A stretch of 64,000 nt of DNA from Albula goreensis. Taxonomy: Eukaryota > Chordata > Actinopteri > Albuliformes > Albulidae. Both the position numbers and the translations under genes were made by a program. Shown piece after piece: positions 1 to 14,157 of the stretch; position 1 is the first letter of the stretch; every line of letters begins with the position of its first letter. Location of the stretch: positions 21,859,332 through 21,923,331 of the forward strand of contig CM040746.1 of assembly GCA_022829145.1 (NCBI GenBank), in the 5' to 3' direction. The notes below the pieces were generated by a model, which searched no databases, was not told the origin of the DNA, and saw only the letters and a program-made list of their open reading frames with translations.

Positions 1-421
1 CACTTTATTTTGAGGAAAGATGTCAAGCCGCACATACCAGAACACTAATACATCTGTCTGTTGATGGTGTAGAAGGGGAAATGAGAATCTCAAATGGTTA
101 AGCATTACTCAGCTATTAATGTAACAAGAGTGTATGTTACACTGCTGCATTATGAAAATATACCCAAGGCAACATTTTATATTTGATAGGACTTACATCA
201 CGTGAAGAAGCACGCATGGCCTTCATATCCTCACTATGTGATGTACAATATTCAGCATAATAAGGCAGATAAACTCATGTTTTTACAATATTTTCCCTCT
301 TGTGACTATGCAGGCTACGACTCTATCATGAATTATATTGTGTCACCGATGATTTCATATTCAAGATAACATGTACAATATAAATTGTTGTATAATCAAC
401 AGATACATTCAGATAATATTT

Positions 422-3400
422 TCAGTTTTGCTTTTGGCACCTTAAACCAGTATATACAACATGGGAGTCTAACTCACTCCTCTGTGTCCCCTTCTTCATG
501 TTCTTCCTGGAAAAATTCAGGGCCACATAATTCATCTCCTCCGGACTCTGAGAAGGAGAACCAATGAAACAACCTCGACTAATATGACTGACAGCAGAAT
601 CTGGAGTTCTTTTGAAGAGTGTGGCATATGATACATAGTTATTTACCATAAATGATCTTTACCATAAATACTATGAATGGTATTTACCACAACATATTTC
701 TCTCACAAAAGACGTCTCAGCTAAATACAAATGAACAAAAACTCAGAAAAAAAATTGCCAGACACAATCAATTGGGGAGGCTAAACTCTTTTTTGACTGA
801 ATTATTTTAATTGGGATACAATTTACACAGTAAATATCCTTTATTCATCCAGGACAAAATAAATTAAATAAATGTATTTGAATAATTAATTTGTATAATT
901 TATATTAATGCTTTATGTCATGGGATTTCAGAGTCATTGTAGGATTGTATATCAGAAATAGAAAATGCTATGATGAGACTATGTTGCCTCAATGTGAGGA
1001 CTATAATCTGACAACTGACTCAAGCATCTGATCAAAGGAGTGTCCAACTGGGGCCATCCCTCCTGGACATTTGCGCTTTACTCCACAGAACTGTCATTGC
1101 TATTAGCACAAGGAGTAAATACTGTATGAAATCATGTCACTTCCGAGTTACGGTTAAATCCAAAACCAACCACACCATAATTTTAGGAAATGAAATAAAT
1201 AAAAAATAGCATACCTCTATGTCTGAGGAGGTGGAATGGGTATAGCCCTGTAGAGTTTGTTGAGGTGTGCCTGTTGGGAAGAGTTCCTGATTCATCAATT
1301 TACATTTTAAGCAAATATATTTAAAAAGAGGAAAGAGTTTTATATGCTGACACAGTTCAGTTCTATTAATAAACTTACAAATATGACAGATTTTCTAATG
1401 GAATCATGTGGGGGAATTTATTGGTTGCCAAGTAATATATTTCTTTGACATAAAGGTGAGGTTGAGTGAAATATTTGTACTGTCTGTAAAATTGACAGAC
1501 AGAATATCTAAGGTAAGATGAGCTGGCCTTAGCACAATCAAGAGGGCCAGTATTCCCTGCATATGTGTTAGCATGAACCAGTTTATGTCGGAGGTTCCAG
1601 CTCTATGAATAAACAAAAAGGGGAGCATCTGGAGAAACATCCTTGACTTAACCGATGTCAGTGATAAAATATAATGTATTTGATTGGGCCACTCAGGTGA
1701 GAAGAAAGTTTCTTTTCTCCACAACAGTAACAGAGTAGTATGATAAGCTTGTTCAATAGAAGGCTTAAGCCACTTCAGTGGTTGGTTACAAGGGGAAAAA
1801 AGATTGTATAAGCATCCAGACGCTGCATAAAAATCATAAATTTTGTCATAAATGCCCTCCAGCACATCATTTTGTTATTAATAGCCCATATTTTATTCTC
1901 TTTTCATTAAATTGGCGCAGTAGTAAAATTAAAATCCTACATTTATATCAATCCTGACCAATAGCTGTCCCTTCCAATTACATTTCTCATCTCAACATTT
2001 TAAAAGACATGGAAGAAAACAGGTGAGCAGGTGAAATATTCTTTGTGACTGTGTTGCTTCAAAACACCAATATTTGAACAAACTAATTATATTTGTATCA
2101 AGCACCATCTAATTTCCTTCTCAAAATATGGAACATTTGAGGTTATATTTTAAGTTTAACCTAATGTTAACTCACCCTTGGATGATGCATGTATATTCCT
2201 CTGTCTCAGGAAGATGAGGACAGCTATGATAATCACACTCATGACATTGGAAGCCACCAAAATGAGGAGAGTGGGGTCTGTCTTGTTTCCATTATCAGTA
2301 CCTGTCATATGGTAAAAATGTCAATTATAATGCATTCCCAGCTTGGGAAAATATTTAAAGTGGACTTATTGCTGAAATGTTCTTTGACCTACTCAATTTG
2401 AAGGCTTAGCGTTTCAGTTTTATGATACCCAGGGAGCTCACCTTCAGTTTCACACAGATAACATTTGCTTGACTAGTACTAATATCTTATTATTTTTTCA
2501 TATTGAAAACATTGTCACCCTTCATAAATCATGCCATGTCAATGTCATGCATACCTTTTTGTTCTGGTTTCTGTGTGCTGGTTCAATTCTTTTACAACCA
2601 CAGCAAGGATTTTAAATGTGTTGTATGCAAGAAAGTCACTATGAATGATCATTTAAGCTAAGTGCAGTAAAACATACAGTATGTGGTTTTAATAATCTCA
2701 TCATAATCATGAAACAATATGAAAATTGCTTGTGGTATTTGCAGTGACATAAATCTTGTATTGATACTAATATTTGTTACTTACCTGCAAGATCAACGAC
2801 TGTTCCATTCCCAAACAGGATCTCTCCACAGGTGGCCACCGCACAGTAGTAAGTCCCAGCATCAGAGCGGCTGAGGTTCCTCTTGGGGAGCTTGTAGACA
2901 CAGCTCTGTGTAGGAGACCCAGCCCCAGAGCTCCTCTCACACTGATCACTCCTGTTTCCATGGGTGTAAATGATTCCTGGAAGGGACTCTCCTGAGGCCT
3001 GTCTGAACCAGTATACACTGTGTTCTCCTGCACAGGTCTCAGTGTGTATAGAACACTGCAGAGTTACAGAGTCTCCTGGATGCAGTGGTTCTATCATAGG
3101 ATGTTGGATAATTATATTCCTGATATCCATACCTTTAAAAATAAGCCAAAACATATGTATTACACTACTGAGAAGAGAAAGTGGACTGATTGATTTAAGA
3201 CACAGCTGTATATGAATAACACAGATTACATCGATTACATTTGTTTTACATACATAAATTCACTTTACCATGCTCTACCCAAAGTGCAGCCTATAGACCA
3301 AAGAGAATCCCAAAAAGCAGAAGTCATAGCACATACTGTATACATTAAGAAATGTAATATGTGACTCACTTTCATACATTAGAAAGATCCCATTCTCAAA

Positions 3401-4086
3401 TTCAACAAGCTCATAGGCCCTGGCTGCACAGTAGTATATCCCTGCATCTTCAGACTTCATGTCTGAAATGGTTAGGGATAACCTAGTGCCTTTTATCTTA
3501 GTCTGGAACCTTTTATCACTGCGGAACTCTCCATAGAATGTGGGAGTCTCCGAGAAAGCATATATGGTGAGTATGCATGCAGGTGACTGTCCCACAGTCT
3601 GTCTGAACCAGGAAAAGTAAGTCTGGTGTTTCTGGGACATGGAGCAGTTCAAAGTCACGTTATTTCCATGGCTGTATGTGACAACACGATCAGGCTGAGC
3701 GATCACGGAAGAGTTCACTCCTGCAGGACAAAAAGCCACACTTATTTGTTTTTTTTTTTTTGGAAAATGCCTTATCCAGAGTGCATTACTGTACGTATTG
3801 GTAAAATGTGCAAAGCAAATATAACAAGAATATAGCTATAGAGCCGCCAGAAACATGATGATTGAGCATCAGGCTGAAACACGGTGCTATGATATGATGT
3901 GCATGTACATGAAAAAGAAGTGAAAAGTGAAACCTCTGACTGGAAAATGGGGCTTGCATAGGCTATACAAATTAATCTAAGAGAATTAAAATGGTTAAGA
4001 AGCTTTGTTTTACCTGCTCTGAAGAGAAGCAATAGAGATAGAATGAATTTAATGGTGGAATCCCCTCTCAGATTGTCCTCTTGCAT
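422..4086 (-). CDS. nitr: NITR-A: inhibitory novel immune-type receptor (V-I-TM-ITIM), six exons
   Basis: Predicted type I membrane receptor of 359 aa. Exons (minus strand): leader 4014-4086, V 3370-3720, I 2785-3132, transmembrane 2176-2301, tail-1 1215-1270, tail-2 422-547. All have AG acceptors and GT donors and phases 1-1-1-1-0; the sum is 1080 nt. The V domain (about residues 25-141) has the Ig pattern C..WFRQ..D.GIYYC but a divergent J-like motif, F-E-N-G instead of F-G-x-G. The I domain (142-257) has six cysteines and FGNGT. The membrane segment contains Asn but no charged residue. The tail has NYVAL (Tyr about 325, Met at -2, ITIM-like) and VVYTGL (Tyr about 350, strict ITIM). SHP-type phosphatase recruitment is inferred from family knowledge. 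An in-frame ATG at 4104 could add six residues. A minus-strand AATAAA lies at 4-9. Family call firm; exact gene name not assigned. Confidence 0.87.
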
Positions 4087-4181
4087 CTCCGCATCTGTCT
4101 GCATGTCCCTCTGACAGACACAACTTTGAGCACTCTGAATGACTGCTGGAGCATAGAATACTCCACGCCCAGCCCTCAGCC

Positions 4182-4188
4182 TGATTGG
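4182..4188 (-). promoter_or_regulatory. CCAAT box of NITR-A
   Basis: CCAATCA on the minus strand, about 95 bp upstream of the NITR-A ATG. The same heptamer sits 80-121 bp before the start codons of NITR-E, F and G. A transposon-like element begins only 27 bp further upstream, so the proximal promoter is short. Confidence 0.5.
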
Positions 4189-4214
4189 ATGACCTGCGAT
4201 CAGGATAGCCCTTT

Positions 4215-5239
4215 CTTTCACAGTCCCCTAAGTAGTAGGTATTTACCAGGTATGTGGTCGGTATTTACAGGTACAACCCAAGGTAATCAGAAAATTTGAT
4301 ATAGGTATAGGTAGCTATTACTGGTAAATACTAGGTGTATGGTAACAAATAACATCTTAGATACTCAGAAACATCTCCATTATCACATATCAGTTCAAGT
4401 TTGTACTTGGCACAGGTTTAGGCTGGTAATAACCCACGTTTAACTTTGCACTTTAATGGAATTAACATTTCTTTCATAGTAATTGCTCGTTGTTACACAG
4501 AACTGCATAGATTTTCATACCTTTTCAAGGTGCATTTATTTTAATTCTGAGGTATTGCAAGGTTCTTATGACTTCCTTCCTAATCAGCTTTTTCCTTTAC
4601 CACATAATAAAGACAAACTTGTTCCATATTTGTTCCACAGTGTTACTAAGTAAAATATTTGTTTTTATTTGATTGTAAAAGGAAGCAAGGAGGCATGTGT
4701 AGCTTGCTGGTATTACCAGGTTCTTGCTATGTTCATTATAATCAGGTGTTTCCTCTTCCTTGCAATAAGGCCAATCCTCTACCATGTACATTCCTCAGAA
4801 GGAAAACATTGCATCTTGCACAGTAAGTAAGGTGAAACTGGACCATAGACGGAAGCAATGGTTACTCCTATTGTATTATCACTTTCTCACAACATCTTTC
4901 ATAATTGTTATTGCTTTTACATGCAATAAAGACAATCTTGTACCACATATGTTTTGCAATGTTTCTCCGTAAAACATTACAACTTAAAGGCCCTTACCTC
5001 CTTTTACAGTCCAGTCTCACCTGACTTATCTTGGAAGCTCAGGTACTCGAGTTGATGGGTAATAAAGGAGGTGTTTATCTGAGATGTTGTTTGTTATCAT
5101 GTAGTTACCGTTTCCCAGAAGTAATTACCGAGTAATTTATATTCCGATCACCTTTGTAGAGAACAAGAAAATACCTTTGTACAAGAAAATACCTGCTATT
5201 TACCTGGTTAAAATCCTACTACTCAGGGGACTGTGAAAG
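4215..5239. mobile_element. Non-autonomous DNA element with 25-bp terminal inverted repeats
   Basis: The left end 4215-4239 reads CTTTCACAGTCCCCT followed by AAGTAGTAGG. The right end 5215-5239 is its reverse complement with one mismatch, and weaker inverted similarity continues inward for about 15 bp. The 1.0-kb interior has no transposase-like frame. It holds two diverged copies of an AATAAAGACAA-containing segment (about 4605 and 4925). I saw no clear target-site duplication, so the superfamily is unknown. It lies directly upstream of the NITR-A promoter. Confidence 0.65.
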
Positions 5240-8200
5240 GTAAGAGGTACCGAGATCAGGGCCAGAACCACAGGACGCTCAGCAGTCTCTTTCTCTCTCA
5301 ATTCAAAGAGCCAAAGACAAGACTTCAGGATGGGTTTGCAGTAGCTCACATGCAGAACAAATATACTGCACAGAATCACATCTCTGCTTCTTGATTTCAG
5401 AGATTTGTTTGCGAAGGAGAGGTTTACTCCATAATGTGACATTTGCAAGCTCTGACAGTGAAATGGCATACCATAGATATCAATTTATTGCTGGTCTGTT
5501 CCTCTGGGCTCACAAGATGTAAAAAGCACATTAATAAAGGCATTCATCAACTTTCAAATCTCTTCTGGCCTTCAAATTTCAACATAGCAATCTCTGATTG
5601 TGCATTAATGGCCTGTGACATCATAGCCATACATCACAGATCTCTAATATGAGTATCATTTATGTAGCTAACCACAGGTAAGCACACAAAAAAGCACAAG
5701 ACACCTTGTAGTCAATTCTGATCTTTCCTGGGAGCCAATGCATACACTATACTTCATCCACACCAGCACTTCTTCATTCTAATTTGAGCTGGGAGTAGCT
5801 ACTAGTCAAGGTTTTTGGTGATGCTTCTATTCCCAGCATAACAATTTGTGCAACATGATAACCATGGCGCAAGGCTGTACATTTACTGAACAATAATACA
5901 TTTTAATCTGTCAGCTACTCAGATGCAGTCTTCTTATTTTATTCACAAGGTATTATTCAGTTTAATTATACATAATCTGACGAGTGTCCAGCCAGCACTC
6001 TGTCTTTATGTATCAAGTGGCACTTGAGGGAGACCCCCTGAAATTCCCTGTTTACATTCTGGTTACATTGTAAATCATTGATATACAGGTACTAAAAAAT
6101 TGCAATGGAATGGCATCAATTTTTTTCTGCCGTGCTGTCACACACTCACACCCTTAGAAGGCAAGGCCAATGGTAGTCATAACATATGGTAATGACCTTC
6201 AGTCTACTTTAACACATTTTCTTCCTGCATGGAGGTGAGTCTTTCAACATGGTTTTGCCAGTGTCCAAAAAAAGATTGGTCTCACAGTGGGTTGAGATCT
6301 ACAATGGAATCATCCATATGCCATTGCCCTCTCAGTCCAATAGATTTGCATATTTGGCATATTCTATTAGAAAGCCTGAAAATCATTTTCTAAAACTCTA
6401 TGCCGCAGTCAGTACAGGTTATACTGGCCACATGTGATGACCTGACGCTCTTTCAGGTGGCCTTAAATTAGTGTCTGTGCTGGTCACTGCCTTTACATTA
6501 ATACAGTGTGAAACTGAAGACATGTGAACATGTGCCTTACGGTCATAAGTCTTGCATGTTTTTGCTTAGATCACACCTACACTCATTTCTTTCCCTGGCC
6601 TTAAGAATGCTCTTACATCTGAAGAGCCAGAAATTCTCAACTAGATCTCAAACGTAAAATGATATTTAATACACACAATGCTAACTCAGCATTCTGGGTC
6701 ATTTGTGACTGAGATGTGCATCGATTCAATGAGGAAAAGCATGTTTCTAGCAGCTCAATGTCAGACGGAGTTTGAAAGTTTGCAGAACTGCAAGAAAAAT
6801 ATCCCCCACACAAGTGAATGAGTCAGGTTTCACTTTACTTTGCAAACATCCACTTTCAGACCTTAGCCAAGACCAGACTACCAGTGGGGGAGTAAAAAAC
6901 AACAATCCAAAAAAACTAAACAAAAAAACATACCATTCATATTCAGAAATGCATCTAGTTATGGATGTGTGTATATAGATTACCAGAAATAAGCAATGAT
7001 ATCATTCAAGCTGGTTTACACAAGCTTTGTTGGTGTTCAGTGGAAATATGTAGGTGCTAAAATATCACATGGTGAAATTTTTTCCACCGCTTTTCACACC
7101 AGCAAAGTGACCGCAGCTTCTTCATCTCATGCAAACCCTCTACATCAGAGGTCTATACACGCATGCGTGGGGGGCATAATTCAGTTCTGTGGTGCCAAAC
7201 AGCTCATCATTGTCATTGTCTTTGTATTTTGTGCTCTGCACAGTGTCCTACTGAGATTACAAGAATATTAAAAAAGAAATTTTGCGGAAAATGTTACACA
7301 AAGAAAGATAGCTTCTGTTCCAAATGTTGTCCAGAACTTCATATGTTTTTGTTTGAGATTTAAACTTAGAGAACATTATTAGTCAAAGCTATGGTACATG
7401 TGTTAACCATAAGTATTGTCACACATAGGTGGAATAGAAATGTTTCCGAGGACAGAAATGAGCCATGGCTCTGGTCCCTGCATACAGGTGGAGAAATCAG
7501 AGTTAACCAGAAAAGATATTCCCATAAATAATATTATAAATGCCATAAATGCAACTTTTATGATTACTGTGGCACTGATGCCATTTACAGTATGGATGCA
7601 TAACCTTTGGCCTTTGCAGATACAGTTCTGCTACAGTAAAAATGACCACAGTCCTTATCTATGCAGATATATCTCATTATTAGTTGGCCACAGATGGTAA
7701 AGCACCCACTTGAAGATCCTCTTTGTTTTTCCACTAGGGGGTAGTCTCGATGTTGTATCCTTCAACTAGGAAGGCTGCACCTTCAACAGCAAGAAAGAGA
7801 GTTGACAGCTCAACTGTACAGGCATTTGTGAACTCTAAAATGTATACATTAAAAATACTGATGATGGCAACAATTACATGCAGATGAAATATGCACACTG
7901 TCATACACACACACACACACACACACACAAGAACACAATCACACATACTGCAAACACTCAAATTTGCATTTACACACAGACATGCACAGGAACAAACTTA
8001 TGGCACATGGATAAAAATAGGCCAACTGACACATTCATATGCATGCACAGACATACGCACATACGGACAAGCACACCTGCCCTACCATGTTCTCATAGTT
8101 TAGCTGTTGATTCACACCAAATGCAGATTTCCACTGTCCATTTCTCACATCACAGTGTCTCATAGACCAGTGCTTAACAGCGCGGGAGAGATTTTTGGGG

Positions 8201-9039
8201 GAACCACACTGTGAACAAAAGGTCTCAACTTTTAAGCTTATACAATATTATTTTTTTTTCTCATAACTGCGGGGGATGGATCGAAGTCCCTATGAAACTG
8301 TGATGGGGGACAGGGGGTATGTCCCCCCCGCCATCTGTGCCCCTGCTGTAGTTATACAATCACTCTATGACTGCCTTAAACAGAAAAATCAGCTGACTTT
8401 GATTGAAAATCTTTCAGCAAAGTCAATGGCTTTTCTTTATCTTTTTAAGTACCACAGAACATGATAAATACAGAGCTAGTCATTGTGTATTGATCTGTCC
8501 CATAATGAAGGCATGTAATGTTATTCATAAAATATTGTTTCATTTTTATTTATTTTGAATATTTGTTCACTGTAATCAAGGAGTAATACATGTGCTGTTC
8601 TTATTGCCTTCACGTGATATAGCTTAGCACTCCCTTGTTTCTTCTTTCCTACTTATGGCTCTAAAAGTAAATCACTCAAGAGGCTAGCTCATTCTTTGTA
8701 TAAAAGTACAGACAATCCCATCTTTTATAGACATGTTTTATTTTTCTCCTTATCCTGTATGTCCTGTGCTTTTGACACTCACGTATAGTTATCTGGAGGC
8801 CATTTGCTCTTTGAGTCTTCTTTAGACTTTACATGCCAGATGTTGTTCATAGATAAATAAAAATTAAAACTCATTTCACATGATATTAAATGGCAGACCA
8901 CAAGTTACAGAGCCTTGCATCATGCATATTAGACAATAATCACACTTTTGTGTGTCTCTGCGTCATAAAGTATTTACAATTTTAACATGCATAGTTTAAA
9001 ACATTTATTATCAGACTTTTTTCTCTCTTTTTTTGGTGC

Positions 9040-9240
9040 GTTGTAATGGAAAGGTGGTCTTGGGTGTGAGGCGGGTGTGCTTGATTGGAGCGTCATTGTG
9101 GTTTTGGTGTTGTGAGAGGGAGGCGTGAGGAGAGCAGAAAGTGAGGTGCAGGTCAGCCTTCCTGTACCACACTGGTCTCTGTAACGCTAAATCTATATGA
9201 TGTGAGTGGAAAATAAATGGGCCGCCTGTTACCACAACAG
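9040..9240. repeat. Dispersed repeat, copy 1 (second copy near 45150-45345)
   Basis: Blocks such as TTGTAATGG, TGTGAG.CGGGTG, TTGATTG.AG and GTGGAAAATAA recur in the same order at 45150-45345, with moderate overall similarity by eye. This suggests two old copies of one interspersed family. No coding capacity seen. Confidence 0.4.
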
Positions 9241-11614
9241 AGCAGTGTCAAACAAACAAACAAAAGAAAGCCCTCTGTACAGGCAAACGCACAAGACAAT
9301 GTCCATTTCTTTCTCTGAGCAATAACAAAATAAATGAAATAGTTTAAAAATGCGGGTCATGTTTTCAAGTCCACCAACACAAGCCCACTCTAAAAATTGA
9401 TGTATTGTAGGTATTCTATTGATAAATCATTAATTTGGCATATCCAGAGGAAATTAAAAGACTGCAATGGAAAAATACACATTAAGTGGGTACTCTAAGT
9501 GTAAATTGCTGCCTTGCTGTGCCTTAGTGATGAATGTGAATGTTAATAACATTTTTTCGTCTCCCCATTGTTCCAGTTTAAAAGTATCAGGTTCATAGTT
9601 TCAGTATTAGATAGAGTTATATCATTTCAGGGATAATGTTTTAGACTCCAAAAAATAATTCCTGAATAAGGATCCTGCATCAGTGCCTTATTAACTATAA
9701 GGTTCTAAGTCACATAGCATACATTCATATTGTATTTCTATTTTCTAGTATCATTTTGTACTGCATACCTCTGTAATTAGTTTAGTTTAATAACTGTTAT
9801 GGAAATGCAATGCACATATCATGCATGGTGAGACACAAGGCCAGAGACAGAAATTTCTCTTTCTTTCCTCTGGCCAAATTTGCTGTGTGTCTATGACAGC
9901 TGAAACTCACCCCTTATTATTGTACAGAAGGTGACGTCAAAGAAGTGTGCAAGCTGTAGGCATGCTTACATGGTGTGGCAAAGTTGAAATGATTTAAATT
10001 TTGCACTGGGCTTGATGAAGTGGACACAAACAGCAACTCAGTGCTGAATTTGAAAGTGGACAGTCTACTGAAAAAAATAATGAAAGAAATATGTTCTAAT
10101 ATAATCTATTTTGGGTTTATGTATTCATATTTGATTTATTCTGAGATCAGCATTTATCATTGCTTTCTGTGTTACAAGCAGTCCAACCTGATGCAAGTGA
10201 TAACATTCTTTGAGATTGTCCTTTTGGAAATTTTAAAGGCCACTTCCTCTCACAGCCAGTGTGTCGCCACACGTTCCTTCATCATCAGTTGTTGGCCACA
10301 CCCCTCTCAGAATATCTCTCACTAGCCACTTCCCACCTTCATCGACAGTTACTGGCACATCTGTCACAGCCTCAGTTACAGACAGGCTGTAGGCTGCTTG
10401 TGAAAGTACATATCTGTAATGATATTAATTGTAGGTTCTATATGCCTACATTGGCATTCTGCTGAATCATGCTGATTAAACATCATCCCTGGGAATCAGT
10501 CAAACTGTATTAAATTGATAGGGTCCCAGATTAGTGTTAAGATGCTGTTGACAACAGACTATTATCAAAATTGCTTCTTCATAAGCACTCTTTCAAAAAT
10601 TGAAGCTCTAACGCAAGTACTCCAAAACATACTAATGCACACACACCCTTCTGATGTTATTAATTATTCATATTTTACTCACTGCACTATCCTGTGAATG
10701 ATGTGACATTAACTGTGATAGCTTAATGGTTTTTAGAATTAATACCAGCAAGGATTTGGATAAAGCTAATTAAATGTCTTTGTACATTGAAACAATTGAA
10801 AGGCAGTGACAAACAGAGCAGAGACAAATTCAATCCTCTCTGGTCTTCAGTCTGCTAAACTTTATGAGTGTGAGAGGAGGTTCAGTTTGATCTCAATGGG
10901 CCTCACCAGCACCACCTTGCTATTTCCTATTTGCCTTATGCCACAGGAAGTGACACGTCACCTACACTGAACTCAGCATCTATCTCAGTTTTACCTAATA
11001 AGGTGATTTGTTGCATGTCATGAAGAGAAGGGAGGGCCACAGTGGAGTGAGCAGCAACTTCATCACTCACCACCACAGACCCTCCTCATTGTGAGAGCAG
11101 GAGACTCCACCCTCTTGACATCTGAATCATCAAAAGGCTGCCACATGCAGGAGACTTCCACAGATAATATACTAATCAGCTTTCTCATTTACTATCTTAC
11201 TGTGTAAGTGAAAATCCTTTGTGTTGATCAAACAAGGGAAAAGTGTGGTCATGAGTACACATACAGTAACATTACATTACAGCAAGCTGGTTGTTGTCTC
11301 CAGTAATAAAAAAGTTACACCTCTCTTCTATGCCCATACAGATAAACACACGGAAAAACTCATTTGAAAATAGAGGTGGGCTATACAGGGGTGAAAAACG
11401 GGGACTTTCAGATTAATTAGTGTAGAAGGACATGGCAATAAATGTTTATGGTTTGAATTTGTACTGTAGCCCAGGGTGAGTCATTCGATTATGATTGAGA
11501 GAGCCCATTGAGGGTGAGCAGATGCTGAGAGCACTGAGGATGCATGGTCCTCTCATGTTTCTAGCACACAAGAGTCACATTTTTCAGCACTCAAGTTGCA
11601 GATAATTATTCAAT

Positions 11615-11830
11615 TTAACTCAACTCAATTTTATTTGTGTAGCACTTTTTACAACAAGTTATCACAATTATAAAGCAATACTCAGTTATGGGAGTCAATC
11701 AACAACACCTGTTCAAAACTAGAGACTAGAGCATAATGATTATTACCTGTTTGAGAAACTAAAGGAAAAAATTTGCAAACCAGCAAGAGAACCAGCAGAG
11801 GGAATCCACAACAGCTTACTCTAGACAGCT
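11615..11830. repeat. Fish interspersed repeat with TTTATTTGTGTAGCACTTTTTACAA core
   Basis: The segment begins CTCAACTCAATTTTATTTGT followed by a GTAGCACTTTTTACAA-like core, a pattern I associate with common teleost interspersed repeats. The assignment rests on memory of the pattern only; boundaries are approximate. Confidence 0.4.
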
Positions 11831-13557
11831 AGTGAATTGTATTTTCAGATTTAGCTAATAACTTGTGATTGCGTGCATGATTTGAGAAGCTTTTAATAGG
11901 CAAAGGAGGATATCAGTGAGCCTGAATGCCCTGTAAACAATTACTCATTGAGACTAGATTATCCAACAAACCAATGTTAAAACTGTAATTATGGATAAAC
12001 TGAAAAGTTCTATTCAGCTTTACGCTTACTTGTGTTTATAATTTTCTCTACCCCCTCCGTTAACCGGAAACCTCACTTAGAAGCACAATGACTCATAAGA
12101 CACTTGTGCACCTGTGATTCATGTGCATTATGCTCTATGATACTAAGGAGATGGTGGACATTTTGTTCTTTCATGAGGGTTACAGCATACCTCAGAGGAC
12201 TGAGAGGCTGTAAGATGAAGGAAGAAGTGCATGACAGGGAGTGAAAAGGGTCACTCAATATCATTACATAAGGACTGACATGAACTTGGCTTCAACAGTC
12301 ATGGTAGGAATATGTGCCCACCATTATGGAACCACAAAAGCTTTGCTGGAAAACAGTTTTGTTTACATTTTTTGTTTACAGCCCTGGCCTGAGGAAAATG
12401 TTTTGAGTTAGGTGTGCAGTTGTGTAGCAGTTGGATTGTGGGGGTGGAGGTGGGACTGGCTCAAAATGCACAAGTAATGTACATGTAAATATAAATGTTA
12501 TATTATAATTACACATTGTTTATAAGTATGTCCTGAGCTGATAATGCTGCATCTGGCCAGTGATACCCAAATGTAAAACAAATGAGCTCCGTATCACCTC
12601 CCCCAAAGCACACGTTCATTGCAAATGTTCACAAGACTAAGAAACAAAGGGCATGATGGATAAGCCATTAGTAGATAGCCAATAGTCTACACTGACTGGC
12701 TGCATGGTTGTTTGGAGAAATTATACGATACTCTGCATTCATTATTAAAATAGGGACACTTTATTATTGTGTTTGCAGTCTAACCCCCATCTGCATGTGT
12801 GAACCTTAATGTGCTCCCATAGTTCAGACTGTCTTTAAACCATATTAAAATGTGTGACAAATGAATGGTGGGATTTATGTTCTACTGTTCTGTTATGTGT
12901 ACATTGTTATGCAAGCATGAAATTACTGTTATGCTCTATTTTATATTTTTAAATTTCACTTGGACTCCTGAACAAAGGCCTGTTAGTAAATAAGAAAATT
13001 CTCAAAATGAGAAAAACAACCATGTTGTTAATGAAGAGACAGATCCCATGTTCGCAGTTGAAGACAGATACTTTATTTACACAGCCAGCCATGGGAACAC
13101 AAGCATGGAGCAAAATGTTCAAAGATTACATTGTGTGGTCAACATTTATACAGTTTAAGGGAATTATATTAGCATGTGATGGTTATGGGGAACCCTACGT
13201 TCCACAGACAGCAGGTAACAGGTCGTTAAGAGGATGTGCCATTTGGCCCTGGTTGAGTGCGGCAACATCCCTTTGTAATTCTAATACACATTCTCAAACA
13301 CTGTGCTGCTCTCCAAAACTGTCTCCCAACAGCCCATAAATAAAGAAAGAAGCAATGCAACAAGAGGAATTGATTAGCAAAGCATATTATTCTAATTTGG
13401 TCAAATATAACCAAATTACTATATATAATTACACATCTGTGTTTAGATTTTCATGTGCTTTATATTTTGGTGGATATCTTGGTGGCTACTGGGCCACAGG
13501 CATTATTGCACAGACCCTTATATACATACACACAAACAAACACACATAGTCTCACTG

Positions 13558-14157
13558 TGTCAGTAAACCTGTGGCTTAGTTCTGTTTTGGTTTTTTCATT
13601 TTGTGTTTCTTCCTTGTTTTTCCCCGGTCTCTGTGCCATGTGCTTGTTTATGTTTCCCTCATGTCTTTGTTTCCGCCCCCTTGTTACCACTTGATTGTTT
13701 TATTGATTCATTGTTAGTGTCTGATTGTCTGATCTGTTTCACCTGCCCATTGGCTCACCTGTTCCCTGTTTCACCTGCCCATCAGCTTACCTGTTCCCTG
13801 TTTCACCACGTTAACTGTTGCATTTATATCCCTAGTGTTTGTTCGTTGTGAGTTCGTCTCTATTGCTTTCTTCTCAGTTGCACTGCAAGCTTTTTTCCTG
13901 TTCTGACCTGCCTGTCCTGACTTTTGCCTGTTTACCTGTTTTACTGATTTTTTGGAATCTGATTTCATTCTGATTGCTGTGTCTGCCTGGTTATGTTTTT
14001 TGCATGTTTCTCTACCTCGTTTTGGATTGTGTTTTGGTGCTGTTTGACCTGTGCCTGCCTTTGACTATGTTTTTGGTTTTGGACTTTATATTTGGCTTTA
14101 ATAAACTTTGGTTTATTTTACTCCTGTCTGCACCTGAGTCCATACTGTACCTTGACA
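13558..14157 (+). mobile_element. Solo LTR of an LTR retrotransposon with intact 5-bp target duplication
   Basis: The 600-bp segment starts TGTCAG and ends TTGACA, the TG..CA ends expected of an LTR. It is flanked on both sides by CACTG (13553-13557 and 14158-14162), a perfect 5-bp target-site duplication. An AATAAA polyadenylation signal lies at 14100-14105, about 55 bp from the end. The body has an imperfect tandem pair of a TGTTTCACCTGCCCAT block (about 13735-13800). No gag/pol lies next to it, so this is a solo LTR left by LTR-LTR recombination. The intact ends suggest a fairly recent event. Confidence 0.85.

Larger units (their letters stand above)
5240..13552. other. Gene-poor intergenic stretch between NITR-A and the solo LTR
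   Basis: About 8.3 kb with no exon that could be supported. Open frames are short, lack splice context and encode nothing recognisable. It holds a short (AC)n tract near 7902-7929, a poly-T/G-rich patch near 8250-8330, and the dispersed repeats listed separately at 9040-9240 and 11615-11830. Confidence 0.6.

Noticed and set aside
1404..1865. 153-codon open frame in NITR-A intron 5 (minus)
   Set aside because: Vaguely like the end of a LINE ORF2, but no diagnostic motif. It lies inside the intron between tail-1 and tail-2, so it is not a host exon.
5200..5469. Minus-strand frame with a hydrophobic VVLALISVPL stretch, possible leader exon
   Set aside because: No phase-1 donor at the right place, and no V exon follows; it runs into the TIR element.
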